This document shows positions 29,730 to 40,505 of a DNA stretch of 48,380 nt, piece after piece; position 1 is the first letter of the stretch; the number at the start of each line of letters is the position of its first letter. The DNA is from Venturia oleaginea. Taxonomy: Eukaryota > Ascomycota > Dothideomycetes > Venturiales > Venturiaceae. The notes under the pieces were generated by a model. That model ran no database searches. It worked only from the letters and a program-made list of their open reading frames with translations, and was not told the origin of the DNA. The position numbers were made by a program, and so were the translations under genes. The stretch covers positions 1 through 48,380 of the forward strand of contig JABMLP010000052.1 in assembly GCA_013176395.1 (NCBI GenBank), in the 5' to 3' direction.

Positions 29730-29946
29730 ACCAATGGTGAGGGATGGATAGGGAGGCCTATCTTCAGGCCCAGGGCTTTCGAATGACGATGTGCGAGGCC
29801 TAATTGAGTGCGTAGTGTTGAGTTGTATTAAGTAAAAAATGTAGATATCAAAATGTGGTAAACAAAATTTAGAGTCACGTACGCGTGTTCGCGAAAGATG
29901 CACGAAATTGACCAATTAGAGCAATGTATGTATCAGCAATTTTTTT

Positions 29947-30010
29947 CAATGTATGTCCTAGCAATTGGATGTATGTGTTGGCTAGATTTTTTGATGTATG
30001 TCTTCATACG
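29947..30010. repeat. MULE-flanking terminal sequence with ATGTATGT rhythm
   Basis: The sequence lies about 220 bp upstream of the transposase start. It is the intact counterpart of the copy at 19332-19694 (two differences over 64 bp) and contains repeated GATGTATGT-like motifs that could be transposase binding sites. Positions 29925-29945 continue the same pattern. Confidence 0.75.
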
Positions 30011-30993
30011 GCAATTAACCGGATAATATATACTATACTCAGTTCTTACCTTGTTTTTCCATACGTGCACGTCATTTCATTATCACCCTAAGTAATACCA
30101 ACATGATTGTTGGTAGTGAGGGGGAGAACACGGGAGCCTCTCATTTTGGAATTGTATTCGTGATGGCCGAAATCGATGAACTGATGTCCCAACATCGTGC
30201 CTGGCAAAAAGCGAAGAACCTCGAGTTTCTACCAAAACAATCGATAGAGATAATATGCAAAAGTAGCTAGCGAGATAAAGCAACTTTTAGAATTATTTCT
30301 TCGTTGTTGGTGGCTAAATCGATCCAGGAGAGAAGAAAAGGGAGCGGACAATTCTGGACGTTGTATATTGAGGAACGGACGAAACAAGTCTGTGCCTCAG
30401 CGATAGTCTGAGAGCTACGCTGACGTACTACAGGCCACGTGTGCAATAAAGAGGCTTAGTTTGGAAGGCAATGATTTAATCGAGATGAACCTAGATGTGT
30501 TTATGGACGAAGTAAAGACACTATTGTTAAGATTCAGAGTTTGATAAAAATCAATCTGAACTTGAAGTTAACCCCTTCATCCAAAAGGTTTGCTCATACG
30601 ACAATAACATTTAGGATTACAGGTTAAAAAGTCGTTCTACGTACTGGGTGATACAAGAAACATGTAAAGGAATGTTGAGAATACATTGCAATAGGTAAAC
30701 GCCAACTCATCCCTTCATCATCCAGGTTATGTATCTGGTGCCAATACTTTTCCATGCCATTGTTCAAACGGTTTCCAAATTCAAACTCCAGACCAATGCA
30801 TGTAGAGAACGATTCAACTAAGCTGAGCGGTTGAACCGCCTGCGGGTTTTCCTATAGCTAACAACCCAACTAGGCCGCGCGGTTGGATCGCCTACGAGAC
30901 TTCCTGTTATGGGAGTTAGATGACAGTCCTCAGTTGTAGAAGAAGCGCCGCTTGTAGCCACAGCACCATCCTCTACCGAGATAGACGACGCGC
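30011..30993. other. Intergenic stretch right of the transposon nest
   Basis: No gene, RNA gene or transposon domain is recognised. The last 100 bases hold an imperfect direct repeat (GCGGTTGAACCGCC / GCGGTTGGATCGCC). It also contains the out-of-frame Ser/Thr-rich sequence that follows the GH17 stop codon. Confidence 0.5.
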
Positions 30994-32001
30994 TCATGGT
31001 TTCCAAGAGAGCGGAAGTAAGAACTTCAAAGAAAAGACAGGGGTGACCAACGTGGCAGGGGGGCATGAAAGATCAAACAAAGGAGTGGTGGTAATGGCTG
31101 TGCCTACAACACCAAACGCAGGATTTGGCGAGGTGGGGTAGTCATCCAATTGGAACCACCAGACGTTGATCTTGTCGAAAAGCTGGCCGCATCCAACAGA
31201 AGTCCAGAAAGAGCGAGCGTTCGCAGCAGAGGCTACAGCCTGTGCCACTGTTGGTCCAGAGACTGGCCATCCAGCCTCGGTAACCCAGACCGGTTTTCCT
31301 TGTGCCACAGCAACCACCTGAGAGTATGCGCTAGCGAACAAGTTGGCTGCGTTGCTAATATCGTTTCCGTTGGCAGATTCGTAGTATGGGTAGGCATCAA
31401 CACCCATGAAGTCAGCGGCGGAAATGAGTGCGGTGTTGGAGCTGTTAACGAATGCCGTCCAAGTGTCGACATGTCCAATGAGTCTTCCTTCAGCAGGTGT
31501 GCCAGCAATAGCGGCCCTGACTTGAGCAATATAATTGACAAGGACATCAGGGTTTGTACCTGGGCCAGGGTCTGAAGCTCCTGGGTATCCAGAGTTACGG
31601 TAAAGATCCTCAGAGCCGACAGCAATGGCGACGATCAAATCAGTGAATGCTGTGCCATACTGGCTGATGCCAGCCTTCAACGCTGCAATCTCGTTGTCCA
31701 CAATGGTTTGACCAGCAGATGCCCAGATGCCAAGAAGAAGAGAGGTATTGGTACTGATAGCAGCTGGAATTGCTGAAATTGGGCTGTTTGTGGTTCCTCC
31801 CTGGATTGTGGTGTATAGTCTGGCGCTTGTAAAGCCGCTGGTTCCAGCCAAGTTTCGAGCAGTGCTGAATTCCTGTTCGAAATGGGCTTGGTCTTTGATA
31901 GCTCCTGCGGCGTCAGTCGAGCCGTAGTTGAAGCCTTTGAGGACTCCGAATGCAGTGGAAACAGCTGGCAATGCTGCCACGGCGAAGAGTTTTGCGAACA
32001 T
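30994..32001 (-). CDS. Secreted GH17 glucan endo-1,3-beta-glucosidase (335 aa)
   Basis: The enzyme would hydrolyse beta-1,3-glucan in the fungal cell wall outside the cell. It starts with a signal peptide (M-F-A-K-L-F-A-V-A-A-L-P-A-V-S-T-A). The GH17 fold starts G-V-L-K-G-F-N-Y-G, the acid/base Glu is in A-V-G-S-E-D-L-Y (Glu131), and the nucleophile is in W-V-T-E-A-G-W-P (Glu242). N-V-W-W-F-Q near residue 290 is also typical. No intron is needed. Relatives of the EglC type usually carry a long Ser/Ala-rich tail and GPI signal after the catalytic domain. Here the protein ends about 15 residues after L-F-D-L-S-C, and a short Ser/Thr-rich stretch continues in another frame, so the tail may have been lost by a frameshift or an unrecognised intron may exist. 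Confidence 0.92.
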   Translation of the reverse strand: MFAKLFAVAALPAVSTAFGVLKGFNYGSTDAAGAIKDQAHFEQEFSTARNLAGTSGFTSARLYTTIQGGTTNSPISAIPAAISTNTSLLLGIWASAGQTIVDNEIAALKAGISQYGTAFTDLIVAIAVGSEDLYRNSGYPGASDPGPGTNPDVLVNYIAQVRAAIAGTPAEGRLIGHVDTWTAFVNSSNTALISAADFMGVDAYPYYESANGNDISNAANLFASAYSQVVAVAQGKPVWVTEAGWPVSGPTVAQAVASAANARSFWTSVGCGQLFDKINVWWFQLDDYPTSPNPAFGVVGTAITTTPLFDLSCPPATLVTPVFSLKFLLPLSWKP

Positions 32002-32734
32002 GGCGGGAGAAAAGTCGATTAAGAAATGGCGGGCAGAATTGGGGGATTAAGAAGCTGGTGAAGAAATGGAACGAGAGAAGAACAATTGGGTATAAGGCCA
32101 AAAACCGAAGGAAAAGGGACGTGATGTTATTAAAAGAGATGTTGTGTAGAAGAATGACGATGCACTCCAACCTAAGGTACCTCCGGGAGTAGTCAACAAA
32201 AGATGTACGATCGACAGGCCCAGCCCGTGCTTCTGCAGGAACTACTGACTGGGCCACAATTCTTTGTCAAGGAATAGCTTAATAATAGAATGGGGAATAC
32301 AGCGAGCGAATCTAGTGCTTCGATGCACTGGAGCAGGGGACCAGCGCCATGTCTTAGAGTCCCCGCTTGCAAGGTCTGACGACCATCATTGATCCATACA
32401 GGGCAGTAGGCTTCCGAGCGCTGCGGCACGAATACCTTGCTTAGGCAACGATTTGATGTTGACAGGCGATTCGAAAGTCGTTGACCGCGGTGTTACCGGT
32501 CTTCTACAGCGGTTCCGATGAGTCGAGCTCGGGTTCTGGCGGGTCCAATGCTACCTGTGAGCCGACTTGCATTGACCCGGAGAGACGCGCAATCCTACGT
32601 GGCGAAGGCCGTTGAACGGAGGACTAACAGGGCCGACAAGAGGAGATGATCAAGGCTTTTGCTTGTTGGAGGAAGAAGAAGAAGAGATTCCGGGAATGCC
32701 GGGCATCAGTCACATGATTTTAATTCAGAATTCT
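32002..32734. other. Intergenic region between GH17 and the OB-fold gene
   Basis: This holds the promoter of the GH17 gene (minus strand) and the 3' side of the OB-fold gene. I see no coding or RNA gene in it. Confidence 0.5.
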
Positions 32735-34350
32735 TCACATACAAATATCCCAGATGCACAACCTTCCCATGCCACCCTCTCCTTCCTCAGCCGCCCACGC
32801 AAACCTCAGCGTAACACGTAAAAACAATAATCGCATCTCAAGGTATTTGAGCACCTCCATCCCCGCTCCTACTAACTCCTCTTTCGTGCGTCCCAACAAA
32901 CCCTCCCAAGCCTCTGAACTCATAATCCTCTTCCCACCAGTCAACGCACCAGTTTCGTCACAAACAGTACCGAGTACCTTTGGATTGATCTCCATAACAA
33001 TATCTTTTTCACAATTCTTGCATTTGGCAATCAGCTGGTTGGTAAAGAGGGGATGCCCACAGTGTTCATTACAAAGGAGTTGATGTCGACGATGGAGCGT
33101 TGTGATGTTGACTTCTGTAATCATGACGTTCAAGTAACCCGTAAATATACTGTCAGGCGAAGAGCGAATGAACTGATCTAACTCAGCGAAGGTGAAGAGG
33201 ATCTGATTCTCGCTCTGTCTAGCAGTTTGGAGGTCAAACGACTTGTATGGAAAAGGCGGGTTGATGTGCGTGTGTCTTTTCAATCGTTCGGCATACGTGC
33301 GAAGCCATTCTGCGTCTGGAATGTTGGGATCGATGTCGATGAGGGTAGAGGAGGTGAGTGAGATGTATGTTCGACGATCTATGCGCCAGCCTGGAGATGA
33401 GATGAAGAGGATTGTCTTTGATGGCTCCCAGGTACTAGCGGAGAGAGCTGAGGGACCCCAGAGTGTGAGTGTGGCTTCGGAGGTGTCGTCGAAGATGTTG
33501 ATGTTGACTAGCTCGTTTGCGACGCCTTTCTTGTTCGTGACTGCGCTTCATGTTAATGAGAGGAGAGGGTCAGAGGAAGGGTGGTAGACTTTTCTTGCGA
33601 GCACCAACGCTTTTGACGCAGACGAGCATGCGTCCGTCGATGACATCGTAGCCGCCATCGACAAAGTTCTTCAACGTCATCAAGCCTGCTAGCGGTTGGC
33701 CTTCTCGGTAGCCAAGAGGTGTCTTACACAGCACTCCCTCATCGCTGTTTTCATGTATCATGAAGTGACAGCTGCGATCTCTCTCGGGAAAAATGGAAGT
33801 GAACAGCGGTGCTTGAGAAGAAGCAAGAGATCCATGTTCACCGTTCGAAACATGTGGAGTCCAGATCGAGACGAGCTGACCAAGACTGAGGTTGTACGTG
33901 CAGTTGGCATACCAGAGTCGGACCTGTGCCATCAAGCGATCAATTCCATGCTCTTTCATCCGATATAGACGAGTGTGATGACAAGAAAGGTGTACTCACT
34001 GTCATTGCTCCACTGCCATCCTTAAGGATGATCTTCACACACCCCTTTGCAGCTCTCGGCTTCTTACTTGGCGTGTTTTGATCATGGAAATTGGCGACTC
34101 GTCCTTGAATCGTTACACACTTCGGTCCAGGCACGAGGTTGGCAATCTTAAACTCCTCATAGTCTTGAGTCGGGACCCACGACTCGTCGATGACTGGGTG
34201 TAAGACAGCCTCAACTTCTGCTGTCGTGAACCCATCTCCTGGCTCTTTTGACTGTGCTGAACCGGATGCAAGTGGCTGAGCGTGAGCGAGCGAGGTGCCT
34301 GGCTTCGAAGACTTGAAGAAAGACTGAATTGAAGCGGATTGAGGCGCCAT
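32735..34350 (-). CDS. OB-fold ssDNA-binding protein resembling MEIOB/RPA70 (three exons, 496 aa)
   Basis: Exons are 34000-34350, 33590-33923 and 32735-33540. The introns are 33924-33999 (GTGAGT..CAG) and 33541-33589 (GTCTAC..CAG with ATTAAC branch). The N-terminus has a PCNA-binding-like peptide (S-I-Q-S-F-F-K, residues 7-13) that lacks the usual first Gln. Two OB-fold-like regions follow: F-K-I-A-N-L-V-P-G-P-K-C-V-T-I-Q-G-R-V, and A-N-E-L-V-N-I-N-I-F-D-D-T with L-T-L-W-G. A zinc-ribbon-type cluster near the C-terminus (C-x3-C-G-H, then C-K-N-C) is like that of the RPA70 C-terminal OB fold. By family this suggests ssDNA binding in DNA repair or meiotic recombination in the nucleus; the identity as MEIOB is inference. 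Confidence 0.78.
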
Positions 34351-35044
34351 GATGGGGCGGTGGGCAGGAATGATACAAAAGGATGTTATGCTGCTTCTAG
34401 CACTGCATTCTGGAGTGTTAGATTAAACTGAGGGCCGTACTTTTATCGAGAGGTAGGACTTCAGATGAGAGGGCGTTGAGGAATCTGAGAATGTGAGAAG
34501 TGGGGCGTATCCCGATTTGGTAGCGACGATATCTTGAAGGCGAATGCAACATCTCGTGAGGATCCAATGAGTGATAGAAATGGGAAAGCCATTTGATCTG
34601 CTAACACAACTTCCATTTACCTTCAATTTGCAATTCTCCCCGCCTCCTGAAGAACTAAAAACTGTCGAATCTTGGTACTCAAATTAGGCTTCTGGCTAGA
34701 TACCACACAGGCCGTTCAGCCATCAATTAGTGAAGCTTGCGCGACAGCCTCGGAGGTACAGTTCCTCTCTGGTTTTATCAGAATCAACTCAATATCTGGT
34801 ATCACTCAAGCCTTGTGCTTGAACCCATCTGCTCAACATCCGTCCATCCGCTGTCGCTGCAGGCTTCATTTCGGATTTCAATGACTGGCTTCAATATGCA
34901 CTCTCGCCGCCGGCATATCTTCTTTCAGATTTCTTTCAGATCGAAGCCGCGGTATGGCCCTTTGTATGGCCCTTTGGCTTCACTCTGGTCGGTACACATC
35001 CCATGCACGTCCCGGATTTTCGTGTCCGTTGTTCCGTACTTGCA
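34351..35044. other. Intergenic region between the OB-fold gene and RRP46
   Basis: The region contains the promoter of the OB-fold gene and the 3' side of RRP46. A 67-codon minus-strand frame at 34423-34626 has no recognisable features. A short direct repeat (GGTATGGCCCTTT / TGTATGGCCCTTT) lies at about 34952-34980. No gene is called. Confidence 0.45.
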
Positions 35045-35789
35045 TCACGTCGCGTATGCGCCAACATCTGTTTCAGCTTTCAAAGCATCTTTGCTATTCA
35101 AACACGTTTCTTCTGCCTCTCTTGCTATCGTGTTCCATTCTTCGATGCCGAATTCGCCCTCACTTTCTGCAAGCAGCATTTCGCCAGTTCCAGCGAAAGC
35201 GAAGACATGCTGTGAGTTCTTGGATGTAATAAAGGTAGAAGTGTAAATGGTGTCGAGGGGGATCGAGGCGGACAAGAGGGCGTGGAGGGAGGTTTGGAGG
35301 AGAGAAGGGAGCAGGGCCAGTATCTATCGCGCGTGTTAGCGTCAGGTTTGGATGGGCCAAGGTCAAGGGACAATTGTACAGAGCTTGGATTCGTCTTCAC
35401 GTCTGAAGGTGGTAGAGCTGAAAAGTCAGGTATCGAGAGGATTTGGAGCGTCAATTGGATAAGGGTGCGCGGGAATTGGTGCGTGAGAATTATACGCGTG
35501 AGGGTCGCATGGAGGATTGATTCGAGGTAGCGCTCTTTTGTTCCTAGGAAAGTGCTGTAAGTATCACGATCTCGACGTAGCCCCCCTGATTCAGTTCGAA
35601 GTGATGGAGAGCGTATATGAACATACCACCGACACCGCTTGCAGGCCTGATATGAACCTCGACACCTGCTTCTTCGGCTAATTCATCGCGGCGTTGGGCT
35701 TCGATGGGACCATTTAAGGCGGCGAGAACGGTGTATCCATTTGATGAGTATGTAGCCGAGCCATCAGCACGGTGGAGAGGAGCTACCAT
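35045..35789 (-). CDS. RRP46: RNA exosome subunit RRP46 (RNase PH-like; three exons, 201 aa)
   Basis: Exons are 35627-35789, 35380-35543 and 35045-35323. Introns are 35544-35626 (GTATGT..TAG) and 35324-35379 (GTACAA..TAG with a GCTAAC branch site). The joined frame is divisible by three. The N-terminus shows the family signature L-H-R-A-D-G-S-A, then N-G-P-I-E-A-Q-R-R-D-E, V-E-V-H-I-R-P-A-S-G-V-G-G and, after the splice, E-R-Y-L-E-S-I-L. RRP46 is a non-catalytic ring subunit of the 3'-5' exosome in nucleus and cytoplasm. A start further upstream through another short exon is possible, because the ATG is preceded by TTGATAG, which resembles an acceptor site. Confidence 0.88.
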
Positions 35790-36049
35790 CCTATCAATAA
35801 AAGAGAGTGGTTATGAAAAGCTGAACTGTTGTTGTCTCAAAAAAAGGCGTGATAATGGAGAAGAGGGTGCTTATCGATAAGAGCGAAATTTAGTACTAGC
35901 TTCTCGTCCGAATGGTTCCACCTCTTCAATTCCCCCATTAGACTCTACGCTATAGAACTTGGATCAAGGAAACGCTCAGCTTTCACCCTTCACCTATCCC
36001 AAAAAAGTCTACCTTGGAACGGAACGAACTTCCATAAATAATAACTTCG

Positions 36050-37269
36050 ATGACGCTACTCTCGTCCTTGAGCCGCTGGCTGAAGCGCGCATGGGAGCGC
36101 ATCTGGAAGCTCGTAACTCCTTCACCGAAAAGCTCTCGACTTCTCGAGCTACCATCTGAACTTCTCGAGTGCGTTCTCGACCATATAAATCTCGTAGACA
36201 ATATCATTCTTTCTCAGACTTTTAAGGTCTTGCGCGGATGACTATCGGCAGAATGTTGTATCTCTTTCATACAGTCCACATCTGAGGAGAAGGTGATTCT
36301 TCGGAACGAGATTGCGTGCAGGCTTCCTGCCTTCAGGATTTGTATTACTTGCAGCCAGCTACACATGTATGTCGTTTTAACTTCTATCCCTTGGCGGCAC
36401 AGTCCGTTAAAAATAAACTCACTTCAATTCAGTAGTGGCACTCTCAAAGCACAATTAACGCCGATAAATTTCTGGCAAATGCATTTTGATATTGCCAGAA
36501 ATTTTTCAACATCGAATCAAGAAGAATCGCATGCGCGACATCTTCGACAAAGAGTGTCTCAACCCCACCTCGAGTTAAAATCTAGCTAACAAGTCTTTCT
36601 AGGATCAATTTCAATGAAGAACCTGTGCATTCGCTGGCCCGATCCGATTATTGCCGCAGGAGTCTTGCTACCGTTCCTGTAGACGCCATTAGTTGCAATC
36701 AAAAAGTCGCATTTCATGTCATAGGTACAGCCATTAAACTGGCGGCCATGAACTGCCATCCGGATTATCTAGCAGCAATACTGCGAGCCGAGACGAGACC
36801 CAAGATGTTTTGGAGTGTAGGAGACCAGACGACAGTGTGGCCTAAGATTATTCAAGGCAGATTCGTGCTCAAGCTTTGTCGGGACTTCACCAAATGGAAA
36901 GGCAGGGTATGTCTCGATTCGTTAACAGGTCCATTTGGTGGTATCTGCCTACATCTCACCTTGATTGACGGTGAGAGAGCACGATTGGGCCAAGAGATCA
37001 AAGCCGCCTTTGAGGAACATGAACGTCAAGACTGTGCTAGAGACTCAATCATCAAGAGAACATTCTCTTGTAACTCTTGTCCCACTGATGTTGAGCTGGA
37101 GATTGGAGCAGAGCACGCTAGATTCCTCGTGTGGTGTGATCTAGGAACGAGAACATATCCTGTAGATGAGCTCTGGTTAAACCGTACACGATTTGTCCCT
37201 TTCGGCCACACATACCCAACATACAACTACGAGCATAGGAGCATTCGGGAAAGCTATGAACACAGATGA
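36050..37269 (+). pseudogene. F-box protein gene with a premature in-frame TGA (two or three exons)
   Basis: The frame opens at 36050. The F-box is L-L-E-L-P-S-E-L-L-E-C-V-L-D-H-I-N-L-V-D-N at residues 30-50, the part that would bind SKP1 in an SCF ubiquitin ligase. A TGA at 36238-36240 interrupts it, but the same frame continues (A-E-C-C-I-S-F, then C-I-T-C-S-Q-L-H) to an intron at 36367-36602 (GTATGT..TAG). The second half runs to the TGA at 37267, with Cys pairs (C-N-S-C near 37070) and no recognised substrate-binding repeat. A 60-bp intron (GTCTTG at about 36227 to CAG at about 36284) could remove the stop in frame, but it would also remove F-box residues, so a nonsense mutation is my preferred reading. 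Confidence 0.7.
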
Positions 37270-38384
37270 TTGGCAAGGGCAGGGCGCGTTTCGCCACGGG
37301 AGCATCAGGGTCATGAGACAAGACAATGTATAGTTGATATTCACTATCTGATAATACTATCATATGCTTGTCCATATCCATCCTGCTTGCCTCAACGTCT
37401 GAACCTGTGTACTTAAGCCCAAGCGCCGTGATGTGAGTGGCTGAGACAACTGAATGTGAGATGCTGGGACCCAATGTTTAGGGCCGGAGTGGAGTTGAGG
37501 CTGCGGTCCATGTTAGAATTCTATGGATGCAAAAGGCAGAAAGAATCAGTTTGGGGACTCGCATTAGCTTCACCACGAGGGCTACTAGACTTCAACACCA
37601 TGATGAGGTTGCGAGTTCTATTGAAGGACCCCCCCTCCCCCCTTACCCATCCCATCCCTGGGGCCCCCTAGACGTGCTCTCCTGGGCGTCTAAGGTAGGA
37701 ACTGCGGATAGTTATTTCATTCTGAGGTGTGGGCGGTGTTTGGTCCATTAGGCGGATGAGAATGGGTTTAAAGAAAGTTTCTGGTCAGCAAGAGCCTTTC
37801 AAGGGCGTGTTCGTAAACTCGATTTCAATGCAATTAGCACAGGTGTGTTTCTGGCTGAAATGGTCGAATACTGGCTTGAGTTCGCATTTTGAATGCAAAT
37901 GATAGGATCTCTTGATTCTTTGAAAAAATATTCAAAACTGAATGCTACCAGCATCGGCGTTAAGGGTACTAACCAATCAGCGAAGAGGAATCTCGCCTTG
38001 TCTCGTTGCTGGATGCACTCGTGTCAATTCTTATCGTAGAAAACCTCTCCACGGAACAGCTCTCTAAAGCCCCCTCTATTTAGGGTCTACCCGCTGAGAG
38101 TTAAGGTAGGGTCTAAGGATATATTTAAATCGCGATCATGTCTTACTCAATTTATCTAGCAGGAAGAGATCCCACCAAAATTCTACTGGTACATTGAAAT
38201 CGAGGTTACGAACACGACCCCGACATTCGAGGAGATCAAATCTAGTAAATATACCAACATTTCTTAAACATGTTATCAGTGTCAAAGTCGTCTCCAGTCC
38301 TCTGTCACACTGGGAAAAGTTTGATTACAAACCGCGAGTTACTCCTACATCGCCTGAGATTCGAATCTCGAGATAAATTCAAGA
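37270..38384. other. AT-rich intergenic stretch between the F-box gene and the pogo remnant
   Basis: No coding gene is recognised. It contains a pyrimidine run (about 37629-37650) and a near-repeated GTCTACCC / AGGGTCTAAGG patch around 38085-38120. The AT-rich part from about 38100 to 38380 may be decayed transposon sequence upstream of the pogo fragment. Confidence 0.45.
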
Positions 38385-39202
38385 AATCTCATCTTCTTCA
38401 GCCGCTTGATGTAAGCTGTTTTTCGCCTTTGAAACGCTCCTACGGCCAAGCAGTTCAAGAGCTTGTTCGTCAGGGAACCCACCATATTGATAAAGAGGAC
38501 TTTCTATCAATCTATGCAAGCATCCGACCTACTATCTTCTCTGAGCAGAATATTAAGAGCGGTTTTCAAGCGACAGGAATTATTCCGTACGACCCGCAGC
38601 GCGTTCTTTCGTCGCTTACAGTTACCAAAACGCCCTCACCACCAGGTACACCCCATGGAGTAGCGCCACACTGGACGTCAGAAACTCCTCGTGCGATAGC
38701 TCAGCTTGAGCAGCAGGCTCAGCTCGTCCGAAATCTTCTTCATCGCCAATCTCAGAGCCCAAGTAGTCAAGCAATTGGTCAACTCATCAAAGGATGTCAA
38801 GTCGCAATGAATTCAGCAGTAATACTTGCAGAAAAGAATAGGAAGCTTCGTACAGAGAACCAACGACGAAAACAGAAGCAACAGTATCGTAGACGATATA
38901 TTGCATATGGAGGCGTTTTATAAGCTCAACAGGGTCAGTTCTTGGTCGAGGGATGCGAAAATAGCTCTAGAGATAGTGTTCAAGATCAGGAAGTCGTCGT
39001 ACGACAGCGAGCATTACCAACATGTAGTGGCTGCGGCATTCAAGGTCATAAGATCAATCGATGCCCAAATACGTAAAGAATGTATTGTTAGAATTATTTT
39101 AACAAAAGCTGTATTGGTGGGAGGTTTATCGCACGATGACTTGAGATTTAGTGGTTGGGGTGGCCAAGTGAGTGGGGCGGCCAAGTGAGTGGTGAAACAC
39201 GT
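38385..39202 (+). pseudogene. 5'-truncated pogo/Tigger-type DNA transposon (3' third of transposase plus terminal repeat)
   Basis: The frame begins at the last catalytic motif of the DDE domain (H-L-L-Q-P-L-D-V-S-C-F-S-P-L-K-R). It continues through the region that matches the C-terminal part of the intact transposase at 43979-45433. A TAA at about 38921 is followed in the same frame by a readable CCHC knuckle (C-S-G-C-G-x4-H-x4-C, about 39021-39062). At 39150-39202 lies a terminal-repeat-like end with GGCCAAGTGAGTGGGG twice and final ACACGT before TA. The 5' two-thirds and the other terminal repeat are missing. Confidence 0.85.
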
Positions 39203-39304
39203 TACCGATTTCCCCAGCCTCTAGATCCACACCACAACAACCCCACGCTCCCTCACTCCTTTATAATAGCACTATTTTTAAACCCTCCTTCTCCCGTCAG
39301 AACC

Positions 39305-40023
39305 ATGTCCTCTTCGGGAACAAAGTCCTCCACGCGATCAACGACCAAGAGATTAATACAGGAGTTACAAGACTACCATAATGATCTTAATCCGGCGCTG
39401 CTGCATCTTGGACCTGTGAATGATGATGAGTTGATGAAGTGGCAGGCGGTCTTGAAGGGGGTGGAGGGGACTGCATATGAAGGTTTGTGATTTTTTTACA
39501 TGTGAAGAGTAAGGACAGATAGAGAACGAAGTGAAGAGAAATGCACTTTGATCATGGGCGTCCTGATGGCGAAAGTCGAAGCTTTACGAAGTGGCAACAC
39601 GCGTCTTCCTACTCTTCAAATACCTCGCCTCCTCACACCTTGGCAAAGGCTGTCACTAACTCTACGGTAGGCGGCCGTTGGCTCCTCTCCATCACCATCC
39701 CAGCAACCTATCCTCTCGCACCTCCCACGATAACCTTCGACACACCAATCTGCCACCCAAATATCCACTTCAAAACTGGCGAAATCTGTCTTGATCTTCT
39801 CAAATCCTCTTGGAGCCCCGCATACACTATCTCCTCGACGTTGACGGCGATACAACAGTTGCTTGAGAGTGGGGAACCAGACAGTCCGTTGAATATTGAT
39901 GTGGCTTTGCTCATGAGGGAGGGAGACTGGATGGCTGTGGGGGCTTTGGTGAAGTTTTACACGGGGATGTATCGGTATGATGGTGATTTGGTGCGTGGTG
40001 TTGGTTGGGATGGGAGAAGTTGA
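39305..40023 (+). CDS. PEX4: Peroxisomal ubiquitin-conjugating enzyme PEX4 (two exons, 176 aa)
   Basis: Exons are 39305-39482 and 39671-40023; the intron is 39483-39670 (GTTTGT..TAG, with CACTAAC branch site). The joined protein has the E2 (UBC) fold: an N-terminal helix (K-R-L-I-Q-E-L-Q-D-Y), P-x2-Y-P-L-A-P-P, the H-P-N motif (residues 88-90) and active-site Cys99 in G-E-I-C-L-D-L-L-K. The segment E-P-D-S-P-L-N-I-D is typical of PEX4 rather than other E2s. PEX4 mono-ubiquitinates the import receptor PEX5 at the peroxisome membrane so that it can be recycled, together with its membrane anchor PEX22, which is not in this window. Confidence 0.93.
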
Positions 40024-40505
40024 TGGGACATGGCCATGAGATGACAAGAGCTGCGTAATGGGCGTACATTGAACTTTGAATGGTCATGGAGAAGAGCTGG
40101 TGGATGGAAATGATTTGCACATACGATGATCAATACATAACGGAGCGAGAGAGAGATACCCAAGACTTGGTTTTCCCAGACAGGAGTAGGAGATAGGCAC
40201 TTGACTGTGAGACCCAACATTCATTTGCATTTTAGCATTCGACTATTCCTAGATGGAGGTATAGCAGATCTTATTGAACTATGGAAGGCCTGGGTCTGAA
40301 AATCAATTGAAAACAACCATGTTTTTTCCCAGCATCAACACGACCTGATGTTAAACGCAAGATGTGGAGACGAAGCCTGATGGTATTTTACTTAGCAACT
40401 TATTTTTAGTTTCAGCAAATGATATCACGTGATATTGTCTATTCGGCCACTGTGACAAGTTAATGCGGTATGCCCTCCTTGTGAGTCAAACGACAACCAA
40501 CCTCA
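40024..40505. other. Intergenic region between PEX4 and cysteinyl-tRNA synthetase
   Basis: The region holds the 3' end of PEX4 and the promoter of the next gene. No gene or RNA gene is recognised. Confidence 0.5.

Noticed and set aside
1..30000. A host gene cluster or defence system hidden in the left part
   Set aside because: Every sizeable frame there has retroelement or MULE transposase motifs; nothing outside transposable elements could be supported.
31913..32257. Minus-strand 114-codon frame upstream of GH17
   Set aside because: It overlaps the GH17 start and signal peptide in a different frame and contains low-complexity Phe/Leu/Ser sequence typical of a promoter pyrimidine tract.
32280..32600. 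Possible tRNA gene in the GC-richer intergenic region
   Set aside because: No A-box/B-box pair or cloverleaf could be found on either strand by eye.
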